Positions 1-11,345 of a stretch of DNA of 64,000 bases are shown in pieces. The position numbers were made by a program, and so were the translations under genes. Source of the stretch: Mesorhizobium sp. M00.F.Ca.ET.216.01.1.1 (GTDB lineage: Bacteria; Pseudomonadota; Alphaproteobacteria; Rhizobiales; Rhizobiaceae); assembly GCF_004010325.2 (NCBI RefSeq), contig NZ_SADR02000002.1, positions 124,001-188,000 of the forward strand, given 5' to 3'. The notes beneath the pieces were generated by a model. It ran no database searches and was not told where the DNA came from. It saw only the letters and a list, made by a program, of their open reading frames with translations. Within the stretch, counting starts at the first letter, position 1, and each line of letters opens with the position of its first letter.

Positions 1-884
1 TCCTGCCGGACCGCCTGCCGCAAGGCGGCAATTACCACGCGCCGGTCCTGGCGCCGCCAGGCGAGATGGATCGAGACGGTGCGTTCGAACCACAGCAATT
101 CGCGAAACACGATTTCGGGCGGAGCGGCGCTCCGCAGGCTCGCCTGTACCGTCGCCAGGCCAAGCCCGGCGCTGACCAGGCCGAGCGATGTCAGCGGATC
201 GGCCGTCTCGTAGGCAATATCAGGCACAAAGCCGGCCTTGGCGCAGGCGGCCAGGAACTGGCCGCGGTTGGTATCGTCCGGCTGGCGCACCACGGTGATC
301 CAGGTACGGCCGTCGAGATGCTGCGGCCGGATGTCGGCGACATCGGCAAGCGGATCGCTGGCCGGCATGGCCAGCACCAGTGGCTCGCGCTTGATCAGCA
401 TGGCGGCAATGTCAGGATCGTCGGCGGCCGGCGGCGAATAGACCAGGCCCAGATCGAGCTCGCGCTGACGCAGCCCCTCCAGCTGCGCAGCGGAACGCTG
501 GCTCATCAGCCTGAGATGGAATTCGGGCCGGTCGCGGCGGAACTGCCGCAACATCAGAGCGACGAGGCCGGCATGAACCGCGCCCTCGACATAGCCGATG
601 GCCAGGCGGCCGACCGCGCCACTGGCAAGGTCGCGGCCGAGCTCTTCCAATCGCCGCGCATTAGCCAGCAGCCCACGTGCCTCGGCAAGGAAGGCGCGGC
701 CCTCGGCATTGAGATGGACCCTCTGCTTCGCTCGTTCGAAAAGCGTGACGCCTAGCTGCTCTTCGAGCTGCATGATCTGGCGGCTGAGCGGCGACTGCGA
801 GATATGCAGCAATTCGGCGGCGCGGCCGACATTGCCGGTTTCGGCCACAGCAACGAAATAGCGAAGCTGGCGCAGGTCGAACAT
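1..884 (-). CDS. LysR-family transcriptional regulator (C-terminal end cut by window edge)
   Basis: The minus strand is open from an ATG at 884 to the window edge, giving 294 residues without a stop. The protein begins [20 protein letters not shown] and continues into [19 protein letters not shown], the classic N-terminal winged HTH of LysR regulators (about residues 1-60). The rest has the usual two-lobed effector-binding domain, including the stretch around [22 protein letters not shown]. LysR proteins are normally 290-310 residues, so only a few C-terminal residues can be missing. It is divergent from the small isomerase-like gene at 986 with about 100 bp between them, the usual arrangement for a LysR regulator and its target. 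The inducer is unknown. Confidence 0.9.
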   Translation of the reverse strand, partial: MFDLRQLRYFVAVAETGNVGRAAELLHISQSPLSRQIMQLEEQLGVTLFERAKQRVHLNAEGRAFLAEARGLLANARRLEELGRDLASGAVGRLAIGYVEGAVHAGLVALMLRQFRRDRPEFHLRLMSQRSAAQLEGLRQRELDLGLVYSPPAADDPDIAAMLIKREPLVLAMPASDPLADVADIRPQHLDGRTWITVVRQPDDTNRGQFLAACAKAGFVPDIAYETADPLTSLGLVSAGLGLATVQASLRSAAPPEIVFRELLWFERTVSIHLAWRRQDRRVVIAALRQAVRQ

Positions 885-985
885 TTTTCTTCAGTCCTGA
901 AAGGTCTCAACTTTAGCCTAATCAGTCTTGGACTGTCTGGCCAGCCAAGGCGATAGTTTCGCCATCCCAACCACAGGAGACCGCC

Positions 986-1276
986 ATGCAGTTCTTTGCC
1001 CTTCTTGCCCGTAATACCGAAAAATTCACCGACGCCGATTTCGCCCCGCTTCTGCCCGAAGAGGCCGAGCAGCGCCGCTCACTCTATGCCGAAGGCGCGG
1101 TGCGCCAGGTGTGGAATCGCGGCGACATTCCAGGCAGCGGCATGATGTTCGAGGCCGGCAGCGATGCAGATGTGCGCCGCCATCTCGCCGCTCTGCCGCT
1201 GGTCAAGGCCGGCATGATGGATATTGCCGCCGTCGTGCCGCTCAGCCCCTATCCCGGCTTCGGGCCGAAGCGCTGA
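986..1276 (+). CDS. Muconolactone delta-isomerase-like small protein
   Basis: This 96-residue cytoplasmic protein starts at an ATG preceded by the Shine-Dalgarno sequence CAGGAGA. Its length, the N-terminal strand MQFFALLARN, the central R-x-x-x-L-Y-x-E-G-x-V-R-Q-V-W pattern and the C-terminal LPLVKAGMMDIAAVVPLSPY resemble the muconolactone isomerase (CatC) ferredoxin-like fold. No other beta-ketoadipate genes are nearby, so a role in muconolactone isomerisation is not supported. It is more likely a stand-alone dimeric alpha/beta-barrel protein controlled by the divergent LysR regulator. The family assignment is by recognition only. Confidence 0.7.
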   Translation: MQFFALLARNTEKFTDADFAPLLPEEAEQRRSLYAEGAVRQVWNRGDIPGSGMMFEAGSDADVRRHLAALPLVKAGMMDIAAVVPLSPYPGFGPKR

Positions 1277-1382
1277 GCGGCGGCGTCGAACGGACGCGGC
1301 TGGCGGCGAGCCAGCCAGTGCGCGTGTCTACTAGAAGAGGCGCATGAGCGGATTTGGTGAGGATCCGGAAAGGCAGCTGCGC

Positions 1383-2714
1383 TCAACGCCCATTCGCCCG
1401 GCTGACCCGCCAGATGACGTTACCGACATCGTCGGTGACGAGCAGCGCGCCAGTCTGATCGATAGCAACGCCGACCGGACGGCCCATCGCCTTGCCATCA
1501 CGCCCGATGAAGCCAGTGAGCACATCCTTCGGTGGACCGCTCGGTTTACCACCACGGAACGGCACGAAGATCACCTTGTAACCGCTGTGCACGCTTCTGT
1601 TCCACGAGCCGTGTTGGCCGACGAAGGCGCCGTTGCCGTAGGCCGCACCGAGCTGCACGCCTTTGGAGAAGGTCAGTCCCAGCGAGGCGGTATGGGAACC
1701 CAGCGCGTAATCGGGCTTGACTGCCCTCGCCACGAGATCGGGGCGCTGCGGCCTGACGCGGTTGTCGACGTTCTGGCCATAGTAGCTGTAGGGCCAGCCG
1801 TAGAAAGCGCCGTCACGAACCGAGGTCATGTAATCCGGCACGAGATCGTCGCCGATCTCGTCACGCTCGTTCACGGCGACCCAAAGCTCGCCAGTCTCAG
1901 GATTCCAGGAGAGCCCGTTCGGGTTGCGCAGCCCCGAGGCGAAGACCCGTGTGCGGCGGGTGGACCCATCCACTTCAAGGACGGCGGCGCGGTTCTTCTC
2001 CGCGGCTATGCCGTTTTCTGCCACATTGCTGTTGGAGCCGACGGTGACATAGAGCTTGCGTCCATCCGGACTTGCGATCACGTCCTTGGTCCAATGATGG
2101 TTGAGGTCTCCGGCCGGCAAGTCGATGATCTTTTCGGGCGGCGTGGTGACTCGGGTCTGGCCATTGAAGTAGGGGAAAGCGACGAGCGCGTCGGTATTCG
2201 CGACATAGAGCTTGCCTTTGGACAGCGTCATACCGAAGGGTGAATTGAGGCCTTCCGCGAACGTCCTGCGCACATCCGCAATGCCGTCGCCATTGGTGTC
2301 GCGCAGGAGCGTGATGCGGTTGGCGCTTGTGGTCGCGGCGCCGGCTCGCTTCATAGCCAGGTCCATGAAGACCTTTCTAAGACTGAAGCCTTCGTCATGC
2401 TTGGCAGGGGCATTGGTTTCGGCAACCAGTACGTCGCCGTTCGGAAGCACATGCAGCCAGCGCGGATGGTCGAGGCCGGTGGCAAAGGCGTTCACCGTCA
2501 GCCCCTTCGCCGGGGTCGGCATACCACCTTTTTGCCAGCCTTTCGCCTCGGCGATGTTGACGGTCGGGATCAGCGTCGGTCTTGGTTTCGGCAAAGTGGG
2601 GTTGGGGCCATAGCCGGTTATTGCCCCAGTTTTCTGCGCCGAAAAGCCAGCGCAACTCGCCATGACGGCTCCCAATACCGCTATGAGAACGTTTCGTGGG
2701 AAGCCGGCATGCAT
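1383..2714 (-). CDS. PQQ-dependent sugar (L-sorbosone-type) dehydrogenase, putative lipoprotein
   Basis: This 443-residue protein is a six-bladed beta-propeller of the soluble glucose/sorbosone dehydrogenase type. Features are [20 protein letters not shown] near residue 80, the Ca-binding-like [29 protein letters not shown], and GQHGSWNRS near the C-terminal third. The N-terminus has a hydrophobic segment ending VMASC, a lipobox with Cys21, so export and membrane anchoring in the periplasm are likely. The family oxidises aldoses or sorbosone using pyrroloquinoline quinone; the substrate here cannot be read from sequence, and no pqq biosynthesis genes occur in the window. The gene is monocistronic, about 100 bp downstream of the convergent small isomerase-like gene. 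Confidence 0.85.
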   Translation of the reverse strand: MHAGFPRNVLIAVLGAVMASCAGFSAQKTGAITGYGPNPTLPKPRPTLIPTVNIAEAKGWQKGGMPTPAKGLTVNAFATGLDHPRWLHVLPNGDVLVAETNAPAKHDEGFSLRKVFMDLAMKRAGAATTSANRITLLRDTNGDGIADVRRTFAEGLNSPFGMTLSKGKLYVANTDALVAFPYFNGQTRVTTPPEKIIDLPAGDLNHHWTKDVIASPDGRKLYVTVGSNSNVAENGIAAEKNRAAVLEVDGSTRRTRVFASGLRNPNGLSWNPETGELWVAVNERDEIGDDLVPDYMTSVRDGAFYGWPYSYYGQNVDNRVRPQRPDLVARAVKPDYALGSHTASLGLTFSKGVQLGAAYGNGAFVGQHGSWNRSVHSGYKVIFVPFRGGKPSGPPKDVLTGFIGRDGKAMGRPVGVAIDQTGALLVTDDVGNVIWRVSRANGR

Positions 2715-3010
2715 CGGACGTCCTCCGCATGGACTTGCGTCGTGCGCTTTGCGTAAACACTAGTCAACGGCATTATTCCAAATTGCCTCCAAACAGCGGC
2801 GTTTGTGATCTGTTGCTGCAATATTCGCATCAGGGCCAGGAATTCGCGACCGCCCGCTCTCGATGGCGCATCACGACGTGGGCAGTTGCAGGCGCGCCTC
2901 GGATGACAGTCAAAGTGTCAACAAACTGTCACACCGGCCGGGGGTACCCGTGCTAAAAATCACAGGCTGCCGTTGCGCGGCGCTGTATTCGAGAAGCTGG
3001 CCAAGCGACC
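2715..3010. other. Divergent intergenic region with an inverted repeat
   Basis: This gap separates the divergently transcribed sugar dehydrogenase and zntB genes and must hold both promoters. The inverted repeat TGACAGT (2904-2910) / ACTGTCA (2925-2931) has a 14-bp spacer and lies about 80 bp upstream of zntB. It could be an operator or a weak hairpin. No RNA gene or conserved promoter box is obvious. Confidence 0.4.
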
Positions 3011-4009
3011 ATGAACATCGCTCTCAACCCGGAAGGCACCGACTTGTCGCCGTACCTGCCCGACGAGCACGGGCTGTTCTTCATCTATCATTTCACCGCC
3101 GAAGGCGCGCGGACGAAAGACGCGGCGGACGCGCACTGGACCTGGCGCAGCTACCAGCTCTCCGACATGCGCGCCCGCCACGAGATCGCCAGCGAAGCGG
3201 CGCTGCCGCCGCCGGTGCGCGAGGCCTTCCTGTCGGCCGGCCATGGCTGCCACATCGACCTCGAAGACGACTGGCTCTATGGCGACCTGCCGGATTTGCG
3301 CCACGACTATTCGGCGGAGGCGCGCGGGCTCGGCCATTTCCGCTTTGCCTTCAACGGCACGACGCTGATCGGCGCCCGCAAGCAGCCGCTGCAGTCGGTG
3401 GACAATATCCGCAAGGCGATCGACAATGGTTCGCGCCGCTTCCGCTCGCCGGCGGAACTGATCGAGGCGGTCATGGGCCAGTCGCTCGACGGCATGGCGG
3501 CGGAGCTCACCGGTCTCAGCGACGCGCTCGACGGCATTGAGGATCGCATCGTCTGCGATGCATGGCACAATGAACGGCAGGCGTTGGTCGATGCGCGCCG
3601 CCACCTGGTGGTGATCCACCGGCAGATGGCGACGCTGACCAGTCTGTTCCGCCACCTCGACCATTCGCACCGCAACGACCTGCCCGACGCGATCAATGAC
3701 ATGGCGGCGCGGCTGTCGCACCGGGCGCAGACGCTGCATCATGACGGTGAGCAATTGCAGGCGCGGGCCCGGCTGTTGCAGGACGAGCTGATGGCCAAGC
3801 TGACGACGCAGTCGAATCAGTTGCTCTATGTGCTGTCGGTAATGACGGCGGTGCTGTTGCCGATGACCATCATCTCGGGCCTGTTCGGGATGAATGTCGG
3901 CGGCCTGCCGCTGGTCAACACCCCGATGGGTTTTTGGGCGGTATCGGCGGTATCGCTGCTTATCGCGGCGGCCGTCTATTTCTATGTCAGGCGGCTCGGG
4001 CGGATGTAA
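3011..4009 (+). CDS. zntB: CorA-family divalent cation transporter, ZntB-like
   Basis: This 332-residue protein has a long cytoplasmic N-terminal domain rich in helices and two C-terminal membrane segments (about residues 270-292 and 306-325). Between them is the signature GMN at residues 293-295, followed by VGGLP as in ZntB proteins. CorA/ZntB proteins are pentameric inner-membrane channels or transporters for Mg, Co, Ni or Zn; ZntB members move zinc. The metal cannot be decided from sequence. The gene ends one base before the convergent glutathione transferase stop codon, and nothing nearby suggests an operon. Confidence 0.87.
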   Translation: MNIALNPEGTDLSPYLPDEHGLFFIYHFTAEGARTKDAADAHWTWRSYQLSDMRARHEIASEAALPPPVREAFLSAGHGCHIDLEDDWLYGDLPDLRHDYSAEARGLGHFRFAFNGTTLIGARKQPLQSVDNIRKAIDNGSRRFRSPAELIEAVMGQSLDGMAAELTGLSDALDGIEDRIVCDAWHNERQALVDARRHLVVIHRQMATLTSLFRHLDHSHRNDLPDAINDMAARLSHRAQTLHHDGEQLQARARLLQDELMAKLTTQSNQLLYVLSVMTAVLLPMTIISGLFGMNVGGLPLVNTPMGFWAVSAVSLLIAAAVYFYVRRLGRM

Positions 4010-4010
4010 T

Positions 4011-4697
4011 TCACGCTGTCGCGCGAAAATCCTCGATGACGGTGCCCGCGGCGCGCACTTCCGCTTCATGCTCCGGCTCGCGCCAGGTCTCGGCAAGGCC
4101 AGCCGCATACCATTCGCGCATTGCCGGCAAGGCGAGCAGTCGCGCCGGATAGCCGGCAGCTGCGCCCTCGAAAGACAGGCCGTAGGACTGCACGCGAAAC
4201 GCCACCGGCGCAAAGAATGCGTCTGCGGCAGTAAAGCGGTCGCCGGCGAGGAACGGCCCGCCGAAGCGGTTCAGGCCATCGTTCCAAAGATCGCCGAGGC
4301 GGAAGAGATCGTGCTTCAGTGCATCCGACATCGGCAACGGCTCGACGCGGACGCCGCAATTCATCGGGCATAAACCGCGCAAGGCGGTGAAGCTCGAATG
4401 CATTTCGGCGGCGGCAGACCGCGCCCAGGCCCTTGCCCTGGCGTCGGCAGGCCAGATGCCTTCATGGCGCTCGGCCAGATATTCGATAATGGCAAGCGAA
4501 TCCCAGACCGCCCAGCCGTCGTCGACCAGGCACGGCACCCGACCGCTGGGCGAGAACGGCCGGTAGAGGCTCCAGCTCGACCCGGTCGGGAATGGCGTCA
4601 GCCGCTCCTCGAACGGGATGTCCAGCATCCGCATCAGCCCCCATGGCCGCAGCGACCACGAGGAATAATTCTTGTTGGCGATGTGAAGCACGTACAT
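4011..4697 (-). CDS. Glutathione S-transferase family protein
   Basis: This 228-residue protein opens with a thioredoxin-fold N-terminal domain (MYVLHIANKNYSSWSLRPW). The S-S-W-S stretch sits where the catalytic Ser/Tyr of many bacterial GSTs lies, followed by the cis-proline region SGRVPCLVDD and the glutathione-binding AVWDSLAIIEYLAERH. A helical C-terminal domain follows. It probably conjugates or reduces electrophiles with glutathione in the cytoplasm; the substrate is unknown. It lies 9 bp downstream of rarD on the same strand and may be cotranscribed with it. Confidence 0.87.
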   Translation of the reverse strand: MYVLHIANKNYSSWSLRPWGLMRMLDIPFEERLTPFPTGSSWSLYRPFSPSGRVPCLVDDGWAVWDSLAIIEYLAERHEGIWPADARARAWARSAAAEMHSSFTALRGLCPMNCGVRVEPLPMSDALKHDLFRLGDLWNDGLNRFGGPFLAGDRFTAADAFFAPVAFRVQSYGLSFEGAAAGYPARLLALPAMREWYAAGLAETWREPEHEAEVRAAGTVIEDFRATA

Positions 4698-4706
4698 TGG
4701 CGACCC

Positions 4707-5627
4707 CTATGCTGCTGCCGGCCGGACCTCGCGGCCACGGAACATCGACCAGGAGTAGATTGCCAGCGCCGTCCAGATCAGAACAAAGGCGATGGCCTGC
4801 GTGCTGCCGAAGGGTTCGCCGAAGATCAGCACGGCGATCAAGAACACGATGGTCGGCGCGATATATTGCATGATGCCGATCGTCGAGAGCCGCAGCAGCC
4901 TGGCGCCGAACGCAAACAACAGCAGCGGCACTGCCGTCACCGGGCCGCAGCCGATCAGCAAAACCGTATCGCTCAACGAGCTCGAGACGAAATGGTCCTG
5001 TCCCGTGGCGATCAGATAGGTGATGTAGCCGAGCGCCGGCACCGATAGCAGCAGCACTTCGAGCAGAAAACCCTGGCTCGGACCGATCGGCAGCGTCTTG
5101 CGGAAGAAAGCGTAGGCGGCAAACGAAAACGCCAGCGCCAGCGACACCCAGGGCAGCTTGCCTGCGTCGACGGTCAGCACCGCGACCGCGACCGCCGCCA
5201 GCACCACCGCCGCGATCTGCAGCCGGCCGAGCCGCTCACCGAGCAGCAGCGCGCCAACGACGATGTTGACCAGCGGATTGATATAGTAGCCAAGCGCGGT
5301 CTCGACGGTGCGGTCGACCGCGATCGCCCAGACATATATGCCCCAGTTGATCGAGATCAGCGCCGCTGTCAGCGCCGCCATCGCGATGGTGCGCGGCGAG
5401 CGCAGCGCTGCCTTGAAGTCCGCCGTGCGGCCGGCCCAGACCAGAACGGCGGCAGCGATCGGCACCGACCAGACGACGCGGTGGGCGATGACCTCGGCCA
5501 GCGGCAGATGCGCGACCGCTTTCATGTAGAAAGGCAGCAGCCCCCACAAAAGGTAGGCGCCCAGCGCCAGCAGGAAGCCGCGACGCGCCCTGGAGTCTGC
5601 TTCCGATGAAATTGCTTGCGTGGCCAT
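4707..5627 (-). CDS. rarD: RarD-type EamA/DMT transporter
   Basis: This 306-residue inner-membrane protein has about ten hydrophobic segments made of two EamA repeats. The start (GAYLLWGLLPFYMKAVAHLP), the HRVVWSVP motif and NWGIYVWAIAVDRTVETALG are typical of RarD, named in E. coli for a chloramphenicol-sensitivity phenotype. The transported compound is not established for the family. The ATG at 5627 is chosen because the downstream residues match the family start. The GST gene follows 9 bp after its stop. Confidence 0.87.
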   Translation of the reverse strand: MATQAISSEADSRARRGFLLALGAYLLWGLLPFYMKAVAHLPLAEVIAHRVVWSVPIAAAVLVWAGRTADFKAALRSPRTIAMAALTAALISINWGIYVWAIAVDRTVETALGYYINPLVNIVVGALLLGERLGRLQIAAVVLAAVAVAVLTVDAGKLPWVSLALAFSFAAYAFFRKTLPIGPSQGFLLEVLLLSVPALGYITYLIATGQDHFVSSSLSDTVLLIGCGPVTAVPLLLFAFGARLLRLSTIGIMQYIAPTIVFLIAVLIFGEPFGSTQAIAFVLIWTALAIYSWSMFRGREVRPAAA

Positions 5628-5760
5628 GGCCCAACCCTATGCGCCAGCCGCCTTGCCAAGACCATCGCAAATTTCTGATGGATCAATGGACTTTCGCTGA
5701 TGGTTTAACGGCGGTTGCCTTCGCAGAACCTGGGCCTCGCCCTCGCTCCGCGGGGCTACC

Positions 5761-7377
5761 CTACTCCGCCGCAACCAGCCCGGCCATGTCGCGGTTCTTC
5801 ATCAGCTTGTAGACGATCGAATCCATCAGCGCCTGGAACGAGGCGTCGATGATGTTTTCCGAGACGCCGACCGTCCACCAGCGGGCGCCGGTTGCATCAT
5901 GTGATTCGACCAACACGCGAGTGATCGCCTCGGTGCCGCCATTGAGGATACGCACCTTGAAGTCGGCCAGTTCGAGGTCGGCGATCTCGTTCTGGTACTT
6001 GCCGAGATCCTTGCGGAGCGCGATGTCGAGCGCGTTGACCGGGCCGTGGCCTTCGGCCACCGACATCTTCTCATCGCCATCGACCAGCACCTTGACGATT
6101 GCCTCGGAGACCGTCTTCAGGTTGCCGTTGGCGTCGAAGCGGCGCTCGACCATGCAGCGGAACGAGGTGACTCTGAAGAACTCCGGCAGGCCATGCAGCA
6201 TCTTGCGCGCCAGGAGCTCGAAGCTGGCGTCGGCGCCCTCATAGGCATAGCCCTCGGCCTCGCGTTCCTTGACCACTGATATCAGTGCGTCGAGCCGCTG
6301 ATCGTCCTTCGGCATGTCGATGCCGCGCCGCTTCAGCTCGGCGAGAAAATTGGCCTTGCCGCCCTGGTCCGAGACCATGACGCGGCGGCGGTTGCCGACC
6401 GCTTCCGGCGGCACATGCTCATAGGTCGCCGGCTCCTTGGCCAGTGCGGAGGCATGGATGCCGGCCTTGGTGGCGAAGGCCGAGGCGCCGACATAGGGTG
6501 CCTGCGCTTCCGGCGCCCGGTTCAAGAGTTCGTCGAACGCGCGGGAAAGCCTGGATACACCCATCAGGGCCTCGGCCGAGATGCCTGTTACAAAGCGGTT
6601 GGAGAAAGCCGGCTTCAACGCCAGCGTTGGCACGATCGAAATCAGATTGGCATTGCCGCAACGCTCGCCTATGCCGTTCAGCGTGCCCTGGATCTGGCGG
6701 ACGCCGGCCTCGACGGCGGCTAGCGAATTGGCCACCGCCTGGCCGGTATCGTCATGGGCGTGGATGCCGAGATGGTCGCCGGGGATGCCGGAAGCGATAA
6801 CCTTGTCGACGATGGCGCGAACCTCCGACGGCTGCGTGCCGCCATTGGTGTCGCACAGCACCACCCAGCGCGCAGCGGCGTCATAGGCGGTCCTGGCGCA
6901 GGCCAGCGCATAGTCGGGATTGGCTTTGAAGCCGTCGAAGAAATGCTCGCAGTCGACCATCGCCTCCTTGCCGGCAGCGATCGCCGCCTCGACCGAGGTC
7001 TTGATCGCCTCGATGTTCTCCTCATTGGTGCAGCCAAGCGCGACGCGGACATGGTAGTCCCAGCTCTTGGCGACAAAGCAGATGGCGTCCGACTTCGACT
7101 GTACCAGCGCCGCGAGACCGGGATCGTTCGAAACCGATACTCCTGCCCGCTTGGTCATGCCGAAAGCGACGAACTTGGCGCTTGCCGTGCGCTTCTCCTG
7201 GAAGAAGGCGGTGTCGGTCGGATTGGCGCCGGGATAGCCGCCCTCGACATAGTCGATGCCGAAGTCGTCGAGCAGCTTGGCGATGGCGATCTTGTCCTCG
7301 ACGGAAAAGTCGATGCCCGGCGTCTGCTGGCCGTCGCGCAGCGTGGTGTCGAAGAGATAGAGGCGCTGTTTTTTCAT
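5761..7377 (-). CDS. cimA: (R)-citramalate synthase
   Basis: This 538-residue member of the isopropylmalate/homocitrate synthase family is predicted to condense acetyl-CoA with pyruvate to give citramalate, a threonine-independent entry to isoleucine. The TIM-barrel motif FDTTLRDGQQTPG has its metal-binding Asp at residue 10. HAHDDTGQAVANS and the GERCGNANL loop complete the metal and substrate site. The C-terminal third (from about residue 400) is the LeuA-type allosteric domain. The length and the GIDYVEGGYPGANPTD segment fit the CimA branch rather than LeuA. It stands alone, with palindromic repeats upstream. Confidence 0.87.
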   Translation of the reverse strand: MKKQRLYLFDTTLRDGQQTPGIDFSVEDKIAIAKLLDDFGIDYVEGGYPGANPTDTAFFQEKRTASAKFVAFGMTKRAGVSVSNDPGLAALVQSKSDAICFVAKSWDYHVRVALGCTNEENIEAIKTSVEAAIAAGKEAMVDCEHFFDGFKANPDYALACARTAYDAAARWVVLCDTNGGTQPSEVRAIVDKVIASGIPGDHLGIHAHDDTGQAVANSLAAVEAGVRQIQGTLNGIGERCGNANLISIVPTLALKPAFSNRFVTGISAEALMGVSRLSRAFDELLNRAPEAQAPYVGASAFATKAGIHASALAKEPATYEHVPPEAVGNRRRVMVSDQGGKANFLAELKRRGIDMPKDDQRLDALISVVKEREAEGYAYEGADASFELLARKMLHGLPEFFRVTSFRCMVERRFDANGNLKTVSEAIVKVLVDGDEKMSVAEGHGPVNALDIALRKDLGKYQNEIADLELADFKVRILNGGTEAITRVLVESHDATGARWWTVGVSENIIDASFQALMDSIVYKLMKNRDMAGLVAAE

Positions 7378-7386
7378 GGTTGCGTG

Positions 7387-7561
7387 GGCGCTTGAACGCC
7401 CCCCTCTGCTCTGCCGGGCATCTCCCCCTCAAGGGGGAAGATCGGCAGTTTCGTCGCCCACCCTTTTCCTGCAACGCTGGAGATTTGCGAAAATCGCAAT
7501 GACAGCCAATCTCGCCCCTTGAGGGGGAGATGGCCGGCAGGGCAGAGGGGGGTGGGCGCCG
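7387..7561. repeat. Intergenic palindromic repeat pair (family A copy 1)
   Basis: Two arms of about 50 bp lie in inverted orientation around a spacer of about 65 bp. The left arm carries CCCCCTCTGCTCTGCCGGGC and CTCCCCCTCAAGGGGG; the right arm carries CCCCTTGAGGGGGAGATGGC and GGCAGGGCAGAGGGGGG. Each arm has its own short internal hairpin (CCCCCTCAAGGGGG). The element fills the gap between pip and cimA. The same architecture recurs at 55944-56098 with related sequence, so this is a dispersed repeat family rather than a gene-specific terminator. Confidence 0.8.
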
Positions 7562-7567
7562 GCATCA

Positions 7568-8993
<1,426 letters not shown>

Positions 8994-8997
<4 letters not shown>

Positions 8998-9485
8998 GAT
9001 CTTTCCTCCGGTGGCCATTGTTCGGTGTCGTGGTCTGGATGCTGATAGGAGACGAGGTCGGCGAGATAGGGAGCCGACGCAATGTCGGCCGCCGTTTCCT
9101 CGCCCGGCAATTGCGGGATGGTGTCGACATAGGGCAGCTTTGCCTCGATCCCCCACTGGATCTGCGGCACGATCTCGTGCGGGGCATCGAAGGCACCGAT
9201 GGCGAGGCCGACGCCGTCCGGGGCGGTGAAGGTCAGCGGCGTGCCGCAATTGGCGCAGAAGCCGCGTTTCACATGGTTCGACGAGCGGAAATATTTCGGC
9301 TGGCCACGTGTCCAGTCGAGTTTGGCGCCGCGCACCGAGACCAGTGGCGCATAGAAGGCGCCGAACGCCTTCTGGCACATGCGGCAGTGGCAGACGGAGG
9401 CGTCGCCAAGCGCGCCTTCGACGCGGAAGCGCACCGCACCGCACTGGCAGCCGCCGGTATAGATCGGCCGGTTGTCGAGGCTCAT
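8994..9485 (-). CDS. GFA-family zinc protein, paralogue 2
   Basis: The start at 9485 (MSLDNRPIYTGGCQCGAVRF) gives a 163-residue protein with the same cysteine pattern as its neighbour: CQCGAVRF, CHCRMCQ and CANCGTPL. It also has the shared tail YQHPDHDTEQWPPEE. The two genes are clearly a tandem duplication that has diverged. It overlaps the next GFA gene in ATGA and follows the VOC gene by 4 bp, so all are probably translated from one mRNA starting at cysS. Enzymatic activity is unknown. Confidence 0.87.
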
Positions 9486-9489
9486 CGCG

Positions 9490-9876
9490 TCACTCCGGGA
9501 TATGGCAGACGGCTTCGACATTGTTGCCGTCGGGATCGAAGACGAAGGCGCCGTAATAGTTGGCATGATAGTGCGGCCGCAGGCCCGGCGCCCCATTGTC
9601 CTTGCCGCCTGCGGCGATTGCCGCGGCATGGAAGGCATCGACCTCGGCGCGGCTGCGTGCGGTGAAGGCGACGTGCTGGCGGTCCTTCGGCTTGTCCTTG
9701 CCTTGATGCAGCCAGAACACCGGCCGGTCGCGGCCATAGCCGCCGACCTTGGCGCCGCCGGTGTATTCTTGCGGCACCATGTAGAGCAGCGAGGCACCGA
9801 GCGGTGCCATCGCCTTGTCGTAGAAAACATTCGACGCCTCGAAATCGGAAACGGTGATGCCGAGATGATCGATCAT
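9490..9876 (-). CDS. VOC-family (glyoxalase/bleomycin-resistance fold) protein
   Basis: This 128-residue protein has paired beta-alpha-beta-beta-beta modules: [20 protein letters not shown] at the start and [16 protein letters not shown] at the end. The candidate metal ligands are His4, the His of the internal QHVAFTA, and the final Glu of NNVEAV. The family includes glyoxalases, dioxygenases and resistance proteins. The substrate is not readable, although the two neighbouring GFA proteins hint at reactive-aldehyde or thiol-adduct metabolism (inference). Its start overlaps the cysS stop by 4 bp. Confidence 0.85.
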   Translation of the reverse strand: MIDHLGITVSDFEASNVFYDKAMAPLGASLLYMVPQEYTGGAKVGGYGRDRPVFWLHQGKDKPKDRQHVAFTARSRAEVDAFHAAAIAAGGKDNGAPGLRPHYHANYYGAFVFDPDGNNVEAVCHIPE

Positions 9877-11345
9877 CTTTTTACCTCCCAGGTGGTGATG
9901 CGTTCGCCGGTGACAGGGTCCTTGCCGTCCTTCAACTGTATACCTTGCGCCAGCAAGTCGGCGCGGATGCGGTCGGCCTCGGCCCAGTTTCCAGCGGCGG
10001 TGAGCGCGAGTCGTTTGGTGATAGCCGTGGCGATAGCGTCTTCATCGACCTTGGCTGGCGTAACGTCGAAGCCGAGGAACAGCAGCGCCGCCTTCAGCGA
10101 AGCGGCAGCATCGTTGCCCGCGGCGGCCATGTTGCCGCCAGCCGCAGCATTGAAATCCACCGCCTCGCCGGCCAGCTGCGTCAGCACCTGGAATGCGGCA
10201 TAGGTGGCGAGATCGTCCGACAGGGCCTCCACCATTTCCGCCGGCAACTGGCTTGCCGCCGCAGGCGCCAGGTCCGCCGCCCGCTTCCACTTACGCAGCG
10301 TATTCTCCGCTTCTTCCAGCTTGCGCACCGAAAAGTCGATCGGCTCGCGGTAATGCGTCATCAGCATCGCCAGCCTGAGCACCTCGCCGGGCCATCTGCG
10401 GCCGCCGAAGGTCTCGGTCTCCAGCAGCTCGCTGATCGAATGGAAATTGCCAAGGCTCTTGGACATCTTCTGCCCCTCGACCTGCAGGAAGCCGTTGTGC
10501 ATCCACACCTTTGCCATGACGTCGGTGCCGTGGGCGCAGCGCGACTGGGCGATCTCGTTCTCGTGGTGCGGGAAGATCAGGTCGAGACCGCCGCCATGGA
10601 TGTCGAAGACCTCGCCGAGGTAGGCGGCAGACATCGCCGAGCACTCGATGTGCCAACCGGGCCGGCCCCTGCCCCACGGGCTGTCCCAGCCCGGCTCTTC
10701 CGGCGAAGACAGCTTCCACAAGACAAAGTCGCCAGGGTTTTTCTTGTGCGCGTCGACGGCTACGCGGGCGCCGGCCTGCTGCTCGTCGAGATTGCGCTTC
10801 GACAATTGGCCGTAGTCCGGCATCGAGGCGGTGTCGAACAGGACTTCGCCTTCAGCAACATACGCATGGCCGCGTTCGATCAGGCGTTGAATCAAGCTAA
10901 CCATGTCGACCTTGCCATCGGCGCGCGGCTCGACGAACTCGGTGGCGCGCGGCTCGACGGACGGCTCCAGGCAGCCGAGCGCCGCCACATCCTTGTGGAA
11001 CTGGTCGGCGGTCTTTTCCGTTACCCGTCTGATGGCCTCGTTCAGCGACAATTTTCCCGAGGAAATCTCGTCGCCGAAATCGCGCAATGCGCGGACGTTA
11101 ATCTTGTCGTCGACATCTGTGATGTTACGCACATATGTGACCTGGGCTTGGCCGTAGAGTTGGCGCAACAGACGGAAGAGCACGTCGAAGACGATCACCG
11201 GTCGCGCGTTGCCGATATGGGCAAAGTCGTAGACCGTTGGGCCGCAGACATACACGCGCACATTGCGCGGATCGATCGGGAAGAAGTCCTCCTTGCTCCG
11301 CGTTAGCGTGTTGTAGAGGCGCAAGCCCTTCGATGCGTCAGACAT
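9873..11345 (-). CDS. cysS: Cysteinyl-tRNA synthetase
   Basis: This 490-residue class I synthetase charges tRNA-Cys. It has the HIGH-type motif HIGN at residues 43-46 and KMSKS at 293-297. The catalytic zinc ligands fall at Cys34, Cys235, His260 and Glu264, a uniform +26 (or insert-shifted) match to the E. coli numbering as I recall it for the last three. The C-terminal region carries the usual anticodon-binding domain. It is the first gene of a chain in which each downstream gene (VOC, GFA, GFA, pip) overlaps or nearly touches the one before it. Confidence 0.96.
   Translation of the reverse strand: MSDASKGLRLYNTLTRSKEDFFPIDPRNVRVYVCGPTVYDFAHIGNARPVIVFDVLFRLLRQLYGQAQVTYVRNITDVDDKINVRALRDFGDEISSGKLSLNEAIRRVTEKTADQFHKDVAALGCLEPSVEPRATEFVEPRADGKVDMVSLIQRLIERGHAYVAEGEVLFDTASMPDYGQLSKRNLDEQQAGARVAVDAHKKNPGDFVLWKLSSPEEPGWDSPWGRGRPGWHIECSAMSAAYLGEVFDIHGGGLDLIFPHHENEIAQSRCAHGTDVMAKVWMHNGFLQVEGQKMSKSLGNFHSISELLETETFGGRRWPGEVLRLAMLMTHYREPIDFSVRKLEEAENTLRKWKRAADLAPAAASQLPAEMVEALSDDLATYAAFQVLTQLAGEAVDFNAAAGGNMAAAGNDAAASLKAALLFLGFDVTPAKVDEDAIATAITKRLALTAAGNWAEADRIRADLLAQGIQLKDGKDPVTGERITTWEVKR

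Noticed and set aside
2960..4213. 417-codon minus frame opposite zntB
   Set aside because: High-GC antisense shadow of a clear CorA-family gene, with low-complexity Arg/Gln content and no recognisable domain.
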